Below the pieces are notes generated by a model that was not told where the DNA came from, did not search any database, and saw nothing but the letters and a program-made list of their open reading frames with translations. The position numbers and the translations under genes are program-made. DNA of 64,000 nt from Shimia biformata (GTDB lineage Bacteria; Pseudomonadota; Alphaproteobacteria; Rhodobacterales; Rhodobacteraceae): the NCBI RefSeq assembly GCF_016888515.1, contig NZ_JAFEJK010000001.1:62001-126000 (forward strand), in the 5' to 3' direction. This document shows positions 28,050 to 36,114 of this stretch, one piece after another (the stretch's first letter is position 1; every line of letters begins with the position of its first letter).

Positions 28050-28088
28050 TTTTGTTTGACATATCCCCAAGCTGTGGCAGGCTGGGGG
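28034..28088 (+). other. Inverted repeats at the 3' end of the yhhQ-like gene
   Basis: GCCTGCCAC (28034-28042) pairs perfectly with GTGGCAGGC (28074-28082). A competing hairpin pairs CCCCA (28065-28069) with TGGGG (28083-28087). Only one can form fully. A consensus -35 hexamer, TTGACA, at 28056-28061 lies between the arms, but no convincing -10 follows it. Confidence 0.45.
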
Positions 28089-28107
28089 TACGCGAAACAA
28101 TCTGAAA

Positions 28108-28232
28108 GGAGGTGCCCATTGTCTAGAGAAGCTATGGAGAGCAGTGTCGGAACAGTTCGGAAGGAGTGCAGCTGAGGCAGCCCTTGGCTGATAAGATTTC
28201 CGAGTTGGTGCCTACCTAACCGTCGCACCTCC
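28108..28232 (+). ncRNA. Unclassified nested RNA structure, candidate small RNA or peptide-coding leader
   Basis: Three nested perfect helices: GGAGGTGC (28108-28115) with GCACCTCC (28225-28232); TCGGAA (28157-28162) with TTCCGA (28198-28203); CAGCC (28178-28182) with GGCTG (28186-28190). A strong terminator follows 10 bases later. The outer helix uses a consensus Shine-Dalgarno sequence as one arm and a CCUCC motif as the other. I recognise no known RNA family. It could be an independent small RNA, or the leader or attenuator of arfB downstream. Confidence 0.5.
28119..28175 (+). CDS. Possible 18-residue peptide with a strong ribosome-binding site
   Basis: AAAGGAGG stands six bases before a TTG codon that opens an 18-codon frame (MSREAMESSVGTVRKECS) ending in TGA. 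In the -1 frame a second short open stretch continues to TAA at 28217-28219 and encodes QPLADKISELVPT at its end. The Shine-Dalgarno bases are one arm of the outer RNA helix, so translation would be gated by structure. The peptide may be real, or the pairing may be the point and the frame accidental. Confidence 0.35.
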   Translation: MSREAMESSVGTVRKECS

Positions 28233-28242
28233 TATCATCTCG

Positions 28243-28282
28243 AAGGGCCGCCCAACGCGAGGAGCGGCCCTTTTCGATTTTT
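28243..28282 (+). terminator. Strong Rho-independent terminator
   Basis: AAGGGCCGC (28243-28251) pairs perfectly with GCGGCCCTT (28264-28272) around a 12-base loop, followed by TTTTCGATTTTT. It ends the structured unit upstream of arfB. Confidence 0.9.
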
Positions 28283-28356
28283 GGACCCAAGACCATGCCG
28301 GATCGTCGGACGTGCCCGGCAATAGCAAATCCGGCACCCTTGAAAGGCCGCGCCCC

Positions 28357-28779
28357 GTGCTTGCGATCACTGATCAGATCACCATTCAGGACTGGGAACT
28401 GACCGAGCAGTTCATCCGTGCCAGCGGACCCGGCGGGCAGAATGTCAACAAAGTTGCCACAGCGGTCGAGTTGCGGTTCGAGGCCGAAAGATCACCTTCC
28501 CTGCCCGGCCCGGTGAAGACCCGGCTCAGGCGGCTGGCGGGAAGGCGCTGGACCAAGGACGGAGCGTTGATAATCCAATGCGACGAGACCCGCAGCCAGG
28601 CGCGCAACCGAGAAATCGCCCGCGAAAGGCTGGCTGAGTTGATCCGCAAGGCGCTGGTCGCACCCAAGAAACGTCGCCCGACGAAACCGACATGGGGGTC
28701 AAAGCAGCGGCGCCTGAAGGCCAAGAAAGAACGTGGCGAGGTCAAGGCGTTGCGTGGGCGTGTTGACGGAAGCGATTAA
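28357..28779 (+). CDS. arfB: Ribosome rescue factor ArfB (peptidyl-tRNA hydrolase)
   Basis: 140 residues from the GTG at 28357, the length of Escherichia coli YaeJ/ArfB; an ATG at 28312 would add 15 residues with no similarity. The catalytic GGQ is in RASGPGGQNVNKV, as in class I release factors. The C-terminal basic tail (KKRRPTKPTWGSKQRRLKAK) inserts into the empty mRNA channel of stalled ribosomes. It acts as a stop-codon-independent release factor on nonstop complexes. It is preceded by a terminated structured element. Confidence 0.92.
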   Translation: MLAITDQITIQDWELTEQFIRASGPGGQNVNKVATAVELRFEAERSPSLPGPVKTRLRRLAGRRWTKDGALIIQCDETRSQARNREIARERLAELIRKALVAPKKRRPTKPTWGSKQRRLKAKKERGEVKALRGRVDGSD

Positions 28780-28828
28780 CAAGTTCAGGGCTTGAAAGTC
28801 CTGGTGAATTGGTGAAACTGCGCCCATC

Positions 28829-30028
28829 ATGCGCGCTGCAACATCCCCTCCTCGACTGTTTACGCTGGTATTTCTGACCGCTTTGTCGGTCCTGTCGCTA
28901 AACATGTTCCTGCCATCTCTACCGGGCATGGCGGTTGACTTCGGTGTCAGCTATGGCGCGGCAGGCTGGATGATCTCAGGCTATCTGATCCTGACCGCCG
29001 TTCTGCAAATCCTGTTTGGCCCCCTGTCGGATTTGTTTGGCCGACGGCCAGTCTTGCTGGTGGGCATGGCAATTTTCGTCGTCGCCTCGTTGGGGTGCAT
29101 GATGACGGACTCGTTCCTGGCTTTTGCCGCGTTTCGAATGTTGCAGGCGTCTTCGGTGTCGGCGATGGCGATTTCCCGCGCCATCGTCCGCGACACCCAT
29201 GAACCGGACGAAGCCGCCGCCAAGCTAGGCGTGATCGGGATGGCAATGGCCATCGCGCCGATGCTGGGACCAATGGTGGGCGGAGTTCTGGACCAGGTGT
29301 CCGGCTGGCGCTCGGTATTCCTGGCCTACGCGTTTCTTGGCCTATTCGGTGCCGGGCTGGTCTGGGTCGATTTGGGTGAGACAAACACGTCCAAGGGTGG
29401 CGGTTTCCGGGCACAGGCGCAAAGCTATCCCGAGCTTTTCCGGTCGCGACGGTTCTGGGGCTATACAATGTGCCTGGCATTCTCGATCGGCGCCTTTTAC
29501 GCCTATATCGCGGGAATGCCACTCCTCGGCGCGAGATTGGGGCTGCCCCCCTCACAGACAGGTTTGGCCCTTGGAGCGCCGACAGCCGGGTTCTTCGTCG
29601 GGAACTTCCTTACCGGACGCCTTGTGCGGCGCAGCAGCCTTTTGAAAATGATCCTGATCGGCCGAACACTGACACTTGGCGGAACGGCATTGGCACTGAT
29701 CCTGATTGCAATCGGGGCACCGCCAATCCCGTCGATGATCGTCGGGGCAGTTTCGGTTGGCCTGGGCAACGGGTTGACCGCACCTAATGCCAATGCCGGA
29801 GTGATGTCGGTGCGTCCGCAATTGGCGGGCAGCGCATCTGGCCTGTCCGGGGCGGTTGGGGTCCTCGCGGGGGCGGTGCTGACCAATCTGGCGACACTGA
29901 CATTAACTGCCAATCCAAGCGAAACCGCCTTGCTGGTAAACCTGCTTGGCTGTGCGGTGCTGGCACTGAGCGCGGCACTTTATGTCCGCTATGTCGACCG
30001 AAAGGAAGCTGTGGTCACAGCGTCTTGA
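28829..30028 (+). CDS. Bcr/CflA-type multidrug efflux MFS transporter
   Basis: 399 residues, 12 transmembrane helices. It has the DHA1-family motif A, GPLSDLFGRRPVLLVG, between helices 2 and 3 and motif C-like AIAPMLGPMVGGVLDQ in helix 5. Family members extrude drugs or metabolites by proton antiport; the substrate is unknown. Its last 14 bases overlap the end of the convergent trhO gene. Confidence 0.9.
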   Translation: MRAATSPPRLFTLVFLTALSVLSLNMFLPSLPGMAVDFGVSYGAAGWMISGYLILTAVLQILFGPLSDLFGRRPVLLVGMAIFVVASLGCMMTDSFLAFAAFRMLQASSVSAMAISRAIVRDTHEPDEAAAKLGVIGMAMAIAPMLGPMVGGVLDQVSGWRSVFLAYAFLGLFGAGLVWVDLGETNTSKGGGFRAQAQSYPELFRSRRFWGYTMCLAFSIGAFYAYIAGMPLLGARLGLPPSQTGLALGAPTAGFFVGNFLTGRLVRRSSLLKMILIGRTLTLGGTALALILIAIGAPPIPSMIVGAVSVGLGNGLTAPNANAGVMSVRPQLAGSASGLSGAVGVLAGAVLTNLATLTLTANPSETALLVNLLGCAVLALSAALYVRYVDRKEAVVTAS

Positions 30029-30920
30029 TGTGGCTTTCGCCACGTTTCTTCGCCAGTTCGATCTGCTTCTGCCGTTCGCGGAATCGGGCCTTGTCCGCCT
30101 CTGTCGTATGATCAACGCACTGATGGCAGGACACGCCGTGTTCGTATTCCGGGCGATTTTTGTCCTGTGGCAAAATCGGGCGGCGGCAGGCGTGGCACAA
30201 TTGATGCGGCCCTTCTTTCAGCCCATGCCCGACAGACACACGCCCGTCGAAAACAAAACAGTCGCCTTCCCATGTGCTGTCTTCCTGCGGGACTTCCTCT
30301 AGGTAGCGCAGGATGCCACCCTTCAGGTGATAGACTTCGTCCACCCCCTGCCCTAGCAAATAGTTCGTCGACTTCTCGCAGCGGATACCGCCAGTACAGA
30401 ACATGGCGATGCGTTTGTTGTGGAAACGGTCCTTGTTTTCCTCCCACCAAGCGGGGAAATCGCGAAACGTCTCGGTCTGCGGATCGACCGCGCCCTTGAA
30501 AGTGCCAATGGCCACTTCGTAATCGTTTCGCGTGTCGATGGTCACAACATCCGGCGCGGTGATCAAGTCGTTCCAGTCTTGCGGCTCGACATAGTGACCA
30601 ACCGAGGCACGGGGATCGACATCTGGCTGGCCCAGCGTCACGATCTCTTTTTTCAGCTTCACCTTCATCCGTGGGAAGGGGCGATCGGCGCTGGTGGCCT
30701 CTTTCCATACCAGCGCTTCGCAGCCCGGCAAGGCACGGATATGCGCGACTACCGCGTCGATACCGGCGCGTGGCCCGGCAATCGTTCCATTGATGCCTTC
30801 GGACGCCAGCAATAGCGTGCCGCAAATACCGTTGTCCTGGCACAAGTCCAACAGCGGACCCCGGATGGCAGCAGGGTCGTCGAAACGGGTGAAATGGTAT
30901 AGCGCAGCGATCACATACAT
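30015..30920 (-). CDS. trhO: tRNA uridine(34) hydroxylase TrhO (rhodanese family)
   Basis: 301 residues. An N-terminal acylphosphatase-like domain (about 1-95) precedes a rhodanese domain with the active cysteine Cys175 in MFCTGGIRC and a C-terminal cysteine-rich segment (CHACRRP, CHQC). TrhO/YceA performs O2-dependent 5-hydroxylation of U34 in tRNA. The start at MYVIAALYHF matches the family; the upstream in-frame extension is unlike it. Divergent from pncA. Confidence 0.93.
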   Translation of the reverse strand: MYVIAALYHFTRFDDPAAIRGPLLDLCQDNGICGTLLLASEGINGTIAGPRAGIDAVVAHIRALPGCEALVWKEATSADRPFPRMKVKLKKEIVTLGQPDVDPRASVGHYVEPQDWNDLITAPDVVTIDTRNDYEVAIGTFKGAVDPQTETFRDFPAWWEENKDRFHNKRIAMFCTGGIRCEKSTNYLLGQGVDEVYHLKGGILRYLEEVPQEDSTWEGDCFVFDGRVSVGHGLKEGPHQLCHACRRPILPQDKNRPEYEHGVSCHQCVDHTTEADKARFRERQKQIELAKKRGESHIKTL

Positions 30921-31018
30921 GCGGCGCGATATAGGCCCCTGTTGCGCGGCAATCAATCCCGGCCCGTTGACGCCGCGGCGCAAGTTTCGCATAGCTTGGC
31001 GCATCGAAGGAGACCGCA

Positions 31019-31615
31019 ATGACCCATGCCCTGATCGTGATCGACGTCCAGAACGACTTTTGTCCCGGTGGAGCGCTGGCGGTTGAGGACGGGAACCAGA
31101 TCGTCGGCGGGATCAACGCGCTGATGGCGGGCTTCGATTCTGTGATCCTGACACAGGACTGGCACCCCGCCGGGCATTCGTCCTTCGCCAGCGCCCATCC
31201 CGGCCAAGCGCCCTTTGGGACAACCGAAATGCCCTATGGCACCCAGGTGCTGTGGCCGGACCATTGCGTTCAGGGCACAGAAGGGGCGGCGTTTCACAGA
31301 GATCTGAACACCACCCGGGCCGACATGATCGTGCGCAAGGGCTTCAACCCGGCCATCGACAGCTATTCGGCATTCTTCGAGAACGACCGAACCACCCCGA
31401 CGGGGCTTGAGGGGTATCTGCGCACCCGTGGTATCACCGACCTGACCCTGGTTGGCCTGGCAACGGATTTCTGCGTGGCATATTCGGCGCTGGATGCCGC
31501 GCGGCTGGGATTTGCGGTCTCTGTCCAAGAGGACCTGTGCCGCGCGATTGACCTTAATGGCTCGCTTGCTACGGCAAAGGCCGCGATGAAAGACGCAGGC
31601 GTAAATCTCGGCTGA
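31019..31615 (+). CDS. pncA: Nicotinamidase
   Basis: 198 residues of the isochorismatase fold. Catalytic triad residues are visible as Asp9 (VIDVQNDFCPGG), Lys107 (VRKGFNP) and Cys152 (ATDFCVAYSALDA), and the metal-binding stretch is QDWHPAGHSS. It hydrolyses nicotinamide to nicotinate for NAD salvage. PncB, the next enzyme, is encoded 1.8 kb downstream with a BCCT transporter in between. Ribosome-binding site GAAGGAG. Confidence 0.95.
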   Translation: MTHALIVIDVQNDFCPGGALAVEDGNQIVGGINALMAGFDSVILTQDWHPAGHSSFASAHPGQAPFGTTEMPYGTQVLWPDHCVQGTEGAAFHRDLNTTRADMIVRKGFNPAIDSYSAFFENDRTTPTGLEGYLRTRGITDLTLVGLATDFCVAYSALDAARLGFAVSVQEDLCRAIDLNGSLATAKAAMKDAGVNLG

Positions 31616-31671
31616 ATTCACCCGAAAATTGTGCGGTTCTGTCGTGGCTGCGCAAAAAACCGTCAGATTCA

Positions 31672-31713
31672 GTCACCCCAAGGTGACGAACATGCCCCAA
31701 CCCTAAGGGCATG
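31672..31713 (+). other. Tandem stem-loops between pncA and the BCCT gene
   Basis: GTCACC pairs with GGTGAC around CCAA (31672-31687), and CATGCCC pairs with GGGCATG (31691-31713). No T-run follows, so these are more likely processing, pausing or leader structures than terminators. Confidence 0.45.
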
Positions 31714-31736
31714 GTGCAACAGATCTGGAGAGAAAC

Positions 31737-33320
31737 ATGTCAATGGAAGAAGATACCGACTATGAAGTCGGCCAGAACAACGTTCGAATACTCGGTTTAG
31801 ATATCCACAATCCCGTGTTTGCAGTTTCGGGACTGACCATTGTTGCGTTCGTGTTCTTTTCGCTGGCGCTGCTGGACGAGGCGACCGCGTTCTTCGGATG
31901 GCTTCGCCCCGCGCTGACCAGCAAGTTTGACTGGGTGTTCATGATTGCGTGCAACATCTTTGTCCTGTTCTCGCTTTTCCTGGTGGTATCCCCCTACGGC
32001 AAAATCCGGCTGGGCGGAGACGATGCCGGGCCTGACTACAGTTACATGGGTTGGTTCGCGATGCTCTTTGCAGCCGGGATGGGCATTGGCCTTGTGTTCT
32101 GGGGCGTGGCAGAGCCGATCTCGCACTTTGGGGCCGCCATGGGCGGCGTGGCTGGAGAAGCCGGGGCACGTACGGATTGGGCGCCGCTTGGCGCCGCAGA
32201 AGGAAACATCGAGGCCGCACAGTCGCTGGCAATGGCTGCGACCATCTTTCATTGGGGTCTGCACCCTTGGGCGATTTACGCGGTGGTCGCGCTGGCGCTG
32301 GCGTTTTTCAGCTTCAACCGCGGGCTACCGCTGACCATGCGCTCAGCGTTCTACCCGATTTTTGGCGAAGCAACTTGGGGTCGCGTTGGCGATGTGATCG
32401 ATGTTCTTGCGGTTTTTGCCACGATCTTCGGCCTTGCGACCTCGCTTGGTCTGGGCGCAAGCCAGGCAATGGCCGGGCTGAATTACCTGTTTGATATCCC
32501 GATCTCTGACGGAACCACGGTCATCTTGATTGTTCTTATCACGGCTGCGGCCCTGGTTTCGGTGGTTGCCGGACTGGACAAAGGCGTCAAACGCCTTTCC
32601 GAGGTCAACATGATCCTTGCGGCGGTTCTGCTGCTTTTGGTTATTGTTCTTGGCCCGACTGTGGCGATCTTTACCGGCTTCTTTTCGAACATGGTGGACT
32701 ATGTCGTCAACCTGCCTGCCCTGTCCAATTGGGTCGGCCGCGAGGACACCAACTTCTTGCAAGGCTGGACCGCGTTCTATTGGGCCTGGTGGATCAGCTG
32801 GTCGCCCTTTGTCGGTATGTTCATCGCGCGCATTTCGCGTGGCCGCACCATTCGGGAATTCGTAACATGCGTGCTGATCATTCCGACCATTGTGGGTGCA
32901 TTGTGGATGTCGGTCTTTGGCGGCGCGGCGCTGGACCAGGTGATCGGAGGTTCGGGTCAGGCAATCAGCGATGCGGCGCTTGAACTGAAGATGTTCAAGA
33001 TGTTCGAAGGCTTCCCCCTTACGGGTATCCTGTCCTTCATCGGCATCATTCTGGTCATCGTGTTCTTCGTAACCTCGTCGGACTCGGGCTCGCTTGTGAT
33101 CGACACGATCACTGCGGGCGGCAAGACCGACGCGCCAACCGCGCAGCGGGTTTTCTGGTGTGTCCTGGAAGGCGCGATCGCCGTGGTGCTGATGCTTGGC
33201 GGAGGACTGGGGGCGCTTCAGGCGGCTGCCATTGCCACCGGGTTCCCCTTTGCCATCGTGCTGGTCCTGATGTGCGTCTCGATCATGATAGGCTTGATAA
33301 GGGCCCGACGCGAGGGCTGA
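31737..33320 (+). CDS. BCCT-family betaine/quaternary ammonium transporter
   Basis: 527 residues, 12 transmembrane helices. It has the BCCT signatures: GMGIGLVFWGVAEP in the substrate and sodium region and the tryptophan-rich YWAWWISWSPFVGMFIARIS segment in helix 8. Members import glycine betaine, choline, carnitine or DMSP. The gene lies between pncA and pncB, an unusual position for an osmolyte carrier. The N-terminus is short and acidic, and there is no long C-terminal osmosensing tail, so it may be nutritional rather than osmoregulated. Confidence 0.9.
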   Translation: MSMEEDTDYEVGQNNVRILGLDIHNPVFAVSGLTIVAFVFFSLALLDEATAFFGWLRPALTSKFDWVFMIACNIFVLFSLFLVVSPYGKIRLGGDDAGPDYSYMGWFAMLFAAGMGIGLVFWGVAEPISHFGAAMGGVAGEAGARTDWAPLGAAEGNIEAAQSLAMAATIFHWGLHPWAIYAVVALALAFFSFNRGLPLTMRSAFYPIFGEATWGRVGDVIDVLAVFATIFGLATSLGLGASQAMAGLNYLFDIPISDGTTVILIVLITAAALVSVVAGLDKGVKRLSEVNMILAAVLLLLVIVLGPTVAIFTGFFSNMVDYVVNLPALSNWVGREDTNFLQGWTAFYWAWWISWSPFVGMFIARISRGRTIREFVTCVLIIPTIVGALWMSVFGGAALDQVIGGSGQAISDAALELKMFKMFEGFPLTGILSFIGIILVIVFFVTSSDSGSLVIDTITAGGKTDAPTAQRVFWCVLEGAIAVVLMLGGGLGALQAAAIATGFPFAIVLVLMCVSIMIGLIRARREG

Positions 33321-33341
33321 CAGCACCCACGTCGTTTGTTT

Positions 33342-33383
33342 GCGCCCCGGTCGAAAGGCCGGGGCGCTTGCAACTTTGCAAGC
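33342..33383 (+). other. Tandem stem-loops upstream of pncB
   Basis: GCGCCCCGGTC pairs with GGCCGGGGCGC around GAAA (33342-33367), an 11-bp stem with one T-G pair. CTTGCA then pairs with TGCAAG around ACTT (33368-33383). They sit between the BCCT stop and the pncB ribosome-binding site. The first could be a terminator lacking a T-run, or both may form a leader structure. Confidence 0.5.
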
Positions 33384-33423
33384 GAGCAGGCAACACTTTG
33401 CCGACCACATCCCGGAGGACCCC

Positions 33424-34716
33424 ATGGTCGACATCGCCACCCGCGTCTGGAACCACAAGTGGAAAATCGACCCCATTGTCCGGTCCCTGATCGACAATGA
33501 TTTCTACAAGTTGCTGATGTGCCAGTCGGTATTTCGCAACAAGCCCGACGCGACGGTGACCTTCAGCCTGATCAACCGCTCCAAGAAAGTTCGGCTGGCC
33601 GACCTGATCGACGAGGGCGAACTGCGCGAACAGCTGGACCATATCCGGTCCCTGTCCCTGTCACGCGGCGAAAGCACATGGCTGCGCGGGAACACTTTCT
33701 ATGGCAAGCGTCAGATGTTCCGTTCGGATTTCATGGAGTGGTTCGAGGGGCTACGCCTGCCCGATTACCATCTGGAAAAACGCGACGGCCAGTATGAGCT
33801 GACCTTCGAGGGCAAATGGCATGAGGTCATGTTGTGGGAAATTCCCGCGCTTTCGGTGCTGATGGAGTTGCGCGGTCGGGCGGTGCTGAACGACATGCGC
33901 AAATTCGAGCTTCAGATCCTCTATGCCCGCGCCATGACAAAGCTTTGGCAAAAGGTCGAGCGTCTGCGCGGGGTGGACGGGTTGCGAATTGCCGATTTCG
34001 GCACCCGGCGGCGGCATTCCTACCTGTGGCAGGACTGGTGTGTTCAGGCGATGATGGAAGGCATAGGCGACAGTTTCGTCGGCACCTCGAACTGCCTGAT
34101 TGCGATGAAGCGTGATATCGAGGCGATTGGCACCAACGCGCATGAATTGCCGATGGTATATTCCGCACTCGCCAAGGATGATACCGCACTGGCGCAGGCG
34201 CCCTATCAGGTTCTTGCCGACTGGCATGAAGAACACGAAGGAAACTTGCGTATTATCCTGCCAGACACCTACGGAACGGCGGGCTTTCTTGAACGCGCCC
34301 CCGACTGGCTTGCGGGTTGGACCGGTATCCGCATCGATTCCGGCGACCCGGCAACCGGGGCCGAGGCCGCGATCCGCTGGTGGCAGGACCGCGGCGAAGA
34401 CCCAACCCGCAAGCTGGTCATTTTCTCGGATGGGCTGGATGTCGACAAGATCCTGGAACTGCACAGCCGGTTTGCAGGCCGCGTTCGGGTATCATTCGGC
34501 TGGGGTACCTTGTTGACCAACGACTTCCGTGGCCTGACCGACGGCGACGCGCTGGCCCCATTCTCGCTGGTCTGCAAGGCGGTGTCGGCAGATGGGCGCC
34601 CGACGGTAAAACTGTCGGACAATCCGAACAAGGCAATGGGTCCAGCCGACGAAATCCAACGCTACAAGCGTGTCTTTGATGTTGGGGCGCAGGACCGTTT
34701 CGAAGTGATCGTCTGA
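33424..34716 (+). CDS. pncB: Nicotinate phosphoribosyltransferase
   Basis: 430 residues. It makes nicotinate mononucleotide from nicotinate and PRPP. Family motifs: LIDNDFYKLLMCQ near the N-terminus, DFGTRRRHSYLWQ (about 191-203), FVGTSNCLIAMK, GTNAHELPM, and the phosphate-binding RIDSGDP region. The start at MVDIATRVWN has GGAGGA upstream. Together with pncA it completes the two-step nicotinamide salvage route. Confidence 0.95.
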   Translation: MVDIATRVWNHKWKIDPIVRSLIDNDFYKLLMCQSVFRNKPDATVTFSLINRSKKVRLADLIDEGELREQLDHIRSLSLSRGESTWLRGNTFYGKRQMFRSDFMEWFEGLRLPDYHLEKRDGQYELTFEGKWHEVMLWEIPALSVLMELRGRAVLNDMRKFELQILYARAMTKLWQKVERLRGVDGLRIADFGTRRRHSYLWQDWCVQAMMEGIGDSFVGTSNCLIAMKRDIEAIGTNAHELPMVYSALAKDDTALAQAPYQVLADWHEEHEGNLRIILPDTYGTAGFLERAPDWLAGWTGIRIDSGDPATGAEAAIRWWQDRGEDPTRKLVIFSDGLDVDKILELHSRFAGRVRVSFGWGTLLTNDFRGLTDGDALAPFSLVCKAVSADGRPTVKLSDNPNKAMGPADEIQRYKRVFDVGAQDRFEVIV

Positions 34717-34727
34717 CCGACAGCACC

Positions 34728-35114
34728 TTACTTGGCCGCTCCTTCCCGCAGCGATTTGAACACGTAAATCGGCAACAGGATCCCCGCAACAAGGCTGCCA
34801 AGCCACACCAGAAGCGTCGCCGCCAGCCAGTTCGAGATTCCGCCGATCTGCATGCCGGACACGATCAGCGACGTAAGCCACAAGCCGATAAAGATCGTGA
34901 CCAGCGAAATGCCCCCCATAAGCTGAGGCATCTTTTTCATCGAAATCTTGGTGATCACTGGCCCAAGAACCCCCTGCACCACGGAAAAGATCAGCACGGC
35001 AACGACAAAGGCCATGAACCCAATCGAAAATCCCGGCAACAGGATCGCGGCAATCAACAGCCCGACAGCATTTGCCACCAGGTAGGCGGCCACGGAATAA
35101 AGAAATCGCACCAT
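34728..35114 (-). CDS. Small four-helix membrane protein (phage holin family 4-like)
   Basis: 128 residues with four predicted transmembrane helices and the pattern LLPGFSIGFMAFVVAVLIF near the N-terminus, as in the PF04020 family (called phage holin family 4, although most members are chromosomal and not phage-related). The function is unknown. AAAGGG precedes the start. Convergent with pncB, 11 bases apart. Confidence 0.65.
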   Translation of the reverse strand: MVRFLYSVAAYLVANAVGLLIAAILLPGFSIGFMAFVVAVLIFSVVQGVLGPVITKISMKKMPQLMGGISLVTIFIGLWLTSLIVSGMQIGGISNWLAATLLVWLGSLVAGILLPIYVFKSLREGAAK

Positions 35115-35254
35115 CGGAAACCCTTTCTATAAAAATTTGTCACAGACCGACCGGCCTCTTCGACGGAAAGCTAGGTCGATTGCCCCTGGGGTTCCAGACA
35201 TTCTTTTTGCGCTCCCAGCCATGTCAGTAGTTCAGGACCGCTGATCGCAAAAGA

Positions 35255-35280
35255 AAAACCCCACCAGACGGCGGGGTTTT
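35255..35280 (-). terminator. Terminator of the cytochrome bc1 operon
   Basis: On the minus strand AAAACCCC pairs with GGGGTTTT around a GC-rich core, followed by TTTTTCTTTT. It lies about 28 bases after the petC stop. Confidence 0.88.
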
Positions 35281-35307
35281 CCAGAATTTCAGAAGGTCAG
35301 AGTTGGA

Positions 35308-36099
35308 TCACAGATCCAGCTTCTTGCCTTTCACCGGCGCCCACAGCTTCTTGTTCGTCAGGTACAGAAGAACCGTCAGCAAGGTTAGGAAAAGCACGCC
35401 GACGAAACCGGCTTGCTTGCGCGCCATCATCTTGGGCTCGGCAGCCCACATCAGGAAGGCAGCGACATCCTCGGCTTCATGGTGAAGCGAATTCGAGTGA
35501 CCATCGGCAAACTCGACATCCTCACCATAAAGCGGCGGTGCCATGGCGATCCAGCCACCCGGGAAGGCGGTGTTTTCATAGAAAGTGGTGCCGGCTTCTT
35601 CTTTCTCTTCGCCGGTGTAACCGGTCAGGATCGAGACGATGTATTCCGGGCCACCCATGCCTTTGATCAGCTGGTTGATACCGGTGCCCTGCGGACCGTG
35701 GAACCCGGCGCGGGCCTTGGCCATCAGGCTGAGGTCCGGCGCGCCTTCCACACCCGACATCGGGAAATGGTCGGTCGGCGTACGCGGGCGATCCTCGTCC
35801 AGTGCGGCATCATAGATGTCGAACTGGGCGGCATAGGCACGCACCTGGTCGGCGGGAAGGTGGGGACCACCTTCGTCCGAAAGGGTGCGGATCGGCACGT
35901 ATTGCAGTCCGTGGCAGGCCGAGCAGACCTCGGTATAGACCTGAAGGCCGCGTTGCAGCTGGTTCTGGTCAAACTTGCCGAACGGACCCTCGAACGAGAA
36001 GTCAACGTCCTCGATATGGCCCGCGTCTCCGGCGGCCATGGCGCCCCCTGCCGACAGGGACAGGGCGGCGATTGCAGCGATGCTAAGTTTCTTAAGCAT
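35308..36099 (-). CDS. petC: Cytochrome c1 of the bc1 complex
   Basis: 263 residues. Signal peptide (1-22), heme c binding site Cys59-Ser-Ala-Cys62-His63, and a likely sixth ligand Met in the later region. A C-terminal membrane anchor (about 234-252) is followed by a basic tail. It passes electrons from the Rieske centre to soluble cytochrome c in the periplasm. Third gene of the petABC (fbcFBC) operon, after petB by 15 bases. Confidence 0.96.
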   Translation of the reverse strand: MLKKLSIAAIAALSLSAGGAMAAGDAGHIEDVDFSFEGPFGKFDQNQLQRGLQVYTEVCSACHGLQYVPIRTLSDEGGPHLPADQVRAYAAQFDIYDAALDEDRPRTPTDHFPMSGVEGAPDLSLMAKARAGFHGPQGTGINQLIKGMGGPEYIVSILTGYTGEEKEEAGTTFYENTAFPGGWIAMAPPLYGEDVEFADGHSNSLHHEAEDVAAFLMWAAEPKMMARKQAGFVGVLFLTLLTVLLYLTNKKLWAPVKGKKLDL

Positions 36100-36114
36100 G
36101 TTCCTGTTTCCCTC

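Noticed and set aside
28056-28084. Sigma-70 promoter with TTGACA for the small structured unit
   Set aside because: The -35 hexamer is perfect, but no acceptable -10 lies at 16-18 bases, so it is not listed as a promoter.
28140-28190. Similarity to the SRP RNA (4.5S) apical domain: CGGAAGGAGTGCAGC resembles the conserved GGAA tetraloop region
   Set aside because: The strictly conserved bases around the SRP tetraloop (GGAAGCAGC and the opposite CAGG) are not kept, the spacing has an insertion and a deletion, and the enclosing helices differ.
28119-28219. A -1 programmed frameshift joining the 18-residue peptide to the QPLADKISELVPT stretch
   Set aside because: No slippery heptamer is seen at the junction; two separate short frames or no translation are simpler.
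34728-35114. Phage origin for the holin-family-like gene
   Set aside because: No neighbouring phage genes, integrase or attachment site; such small membrane proteins are commonly chromosomal.
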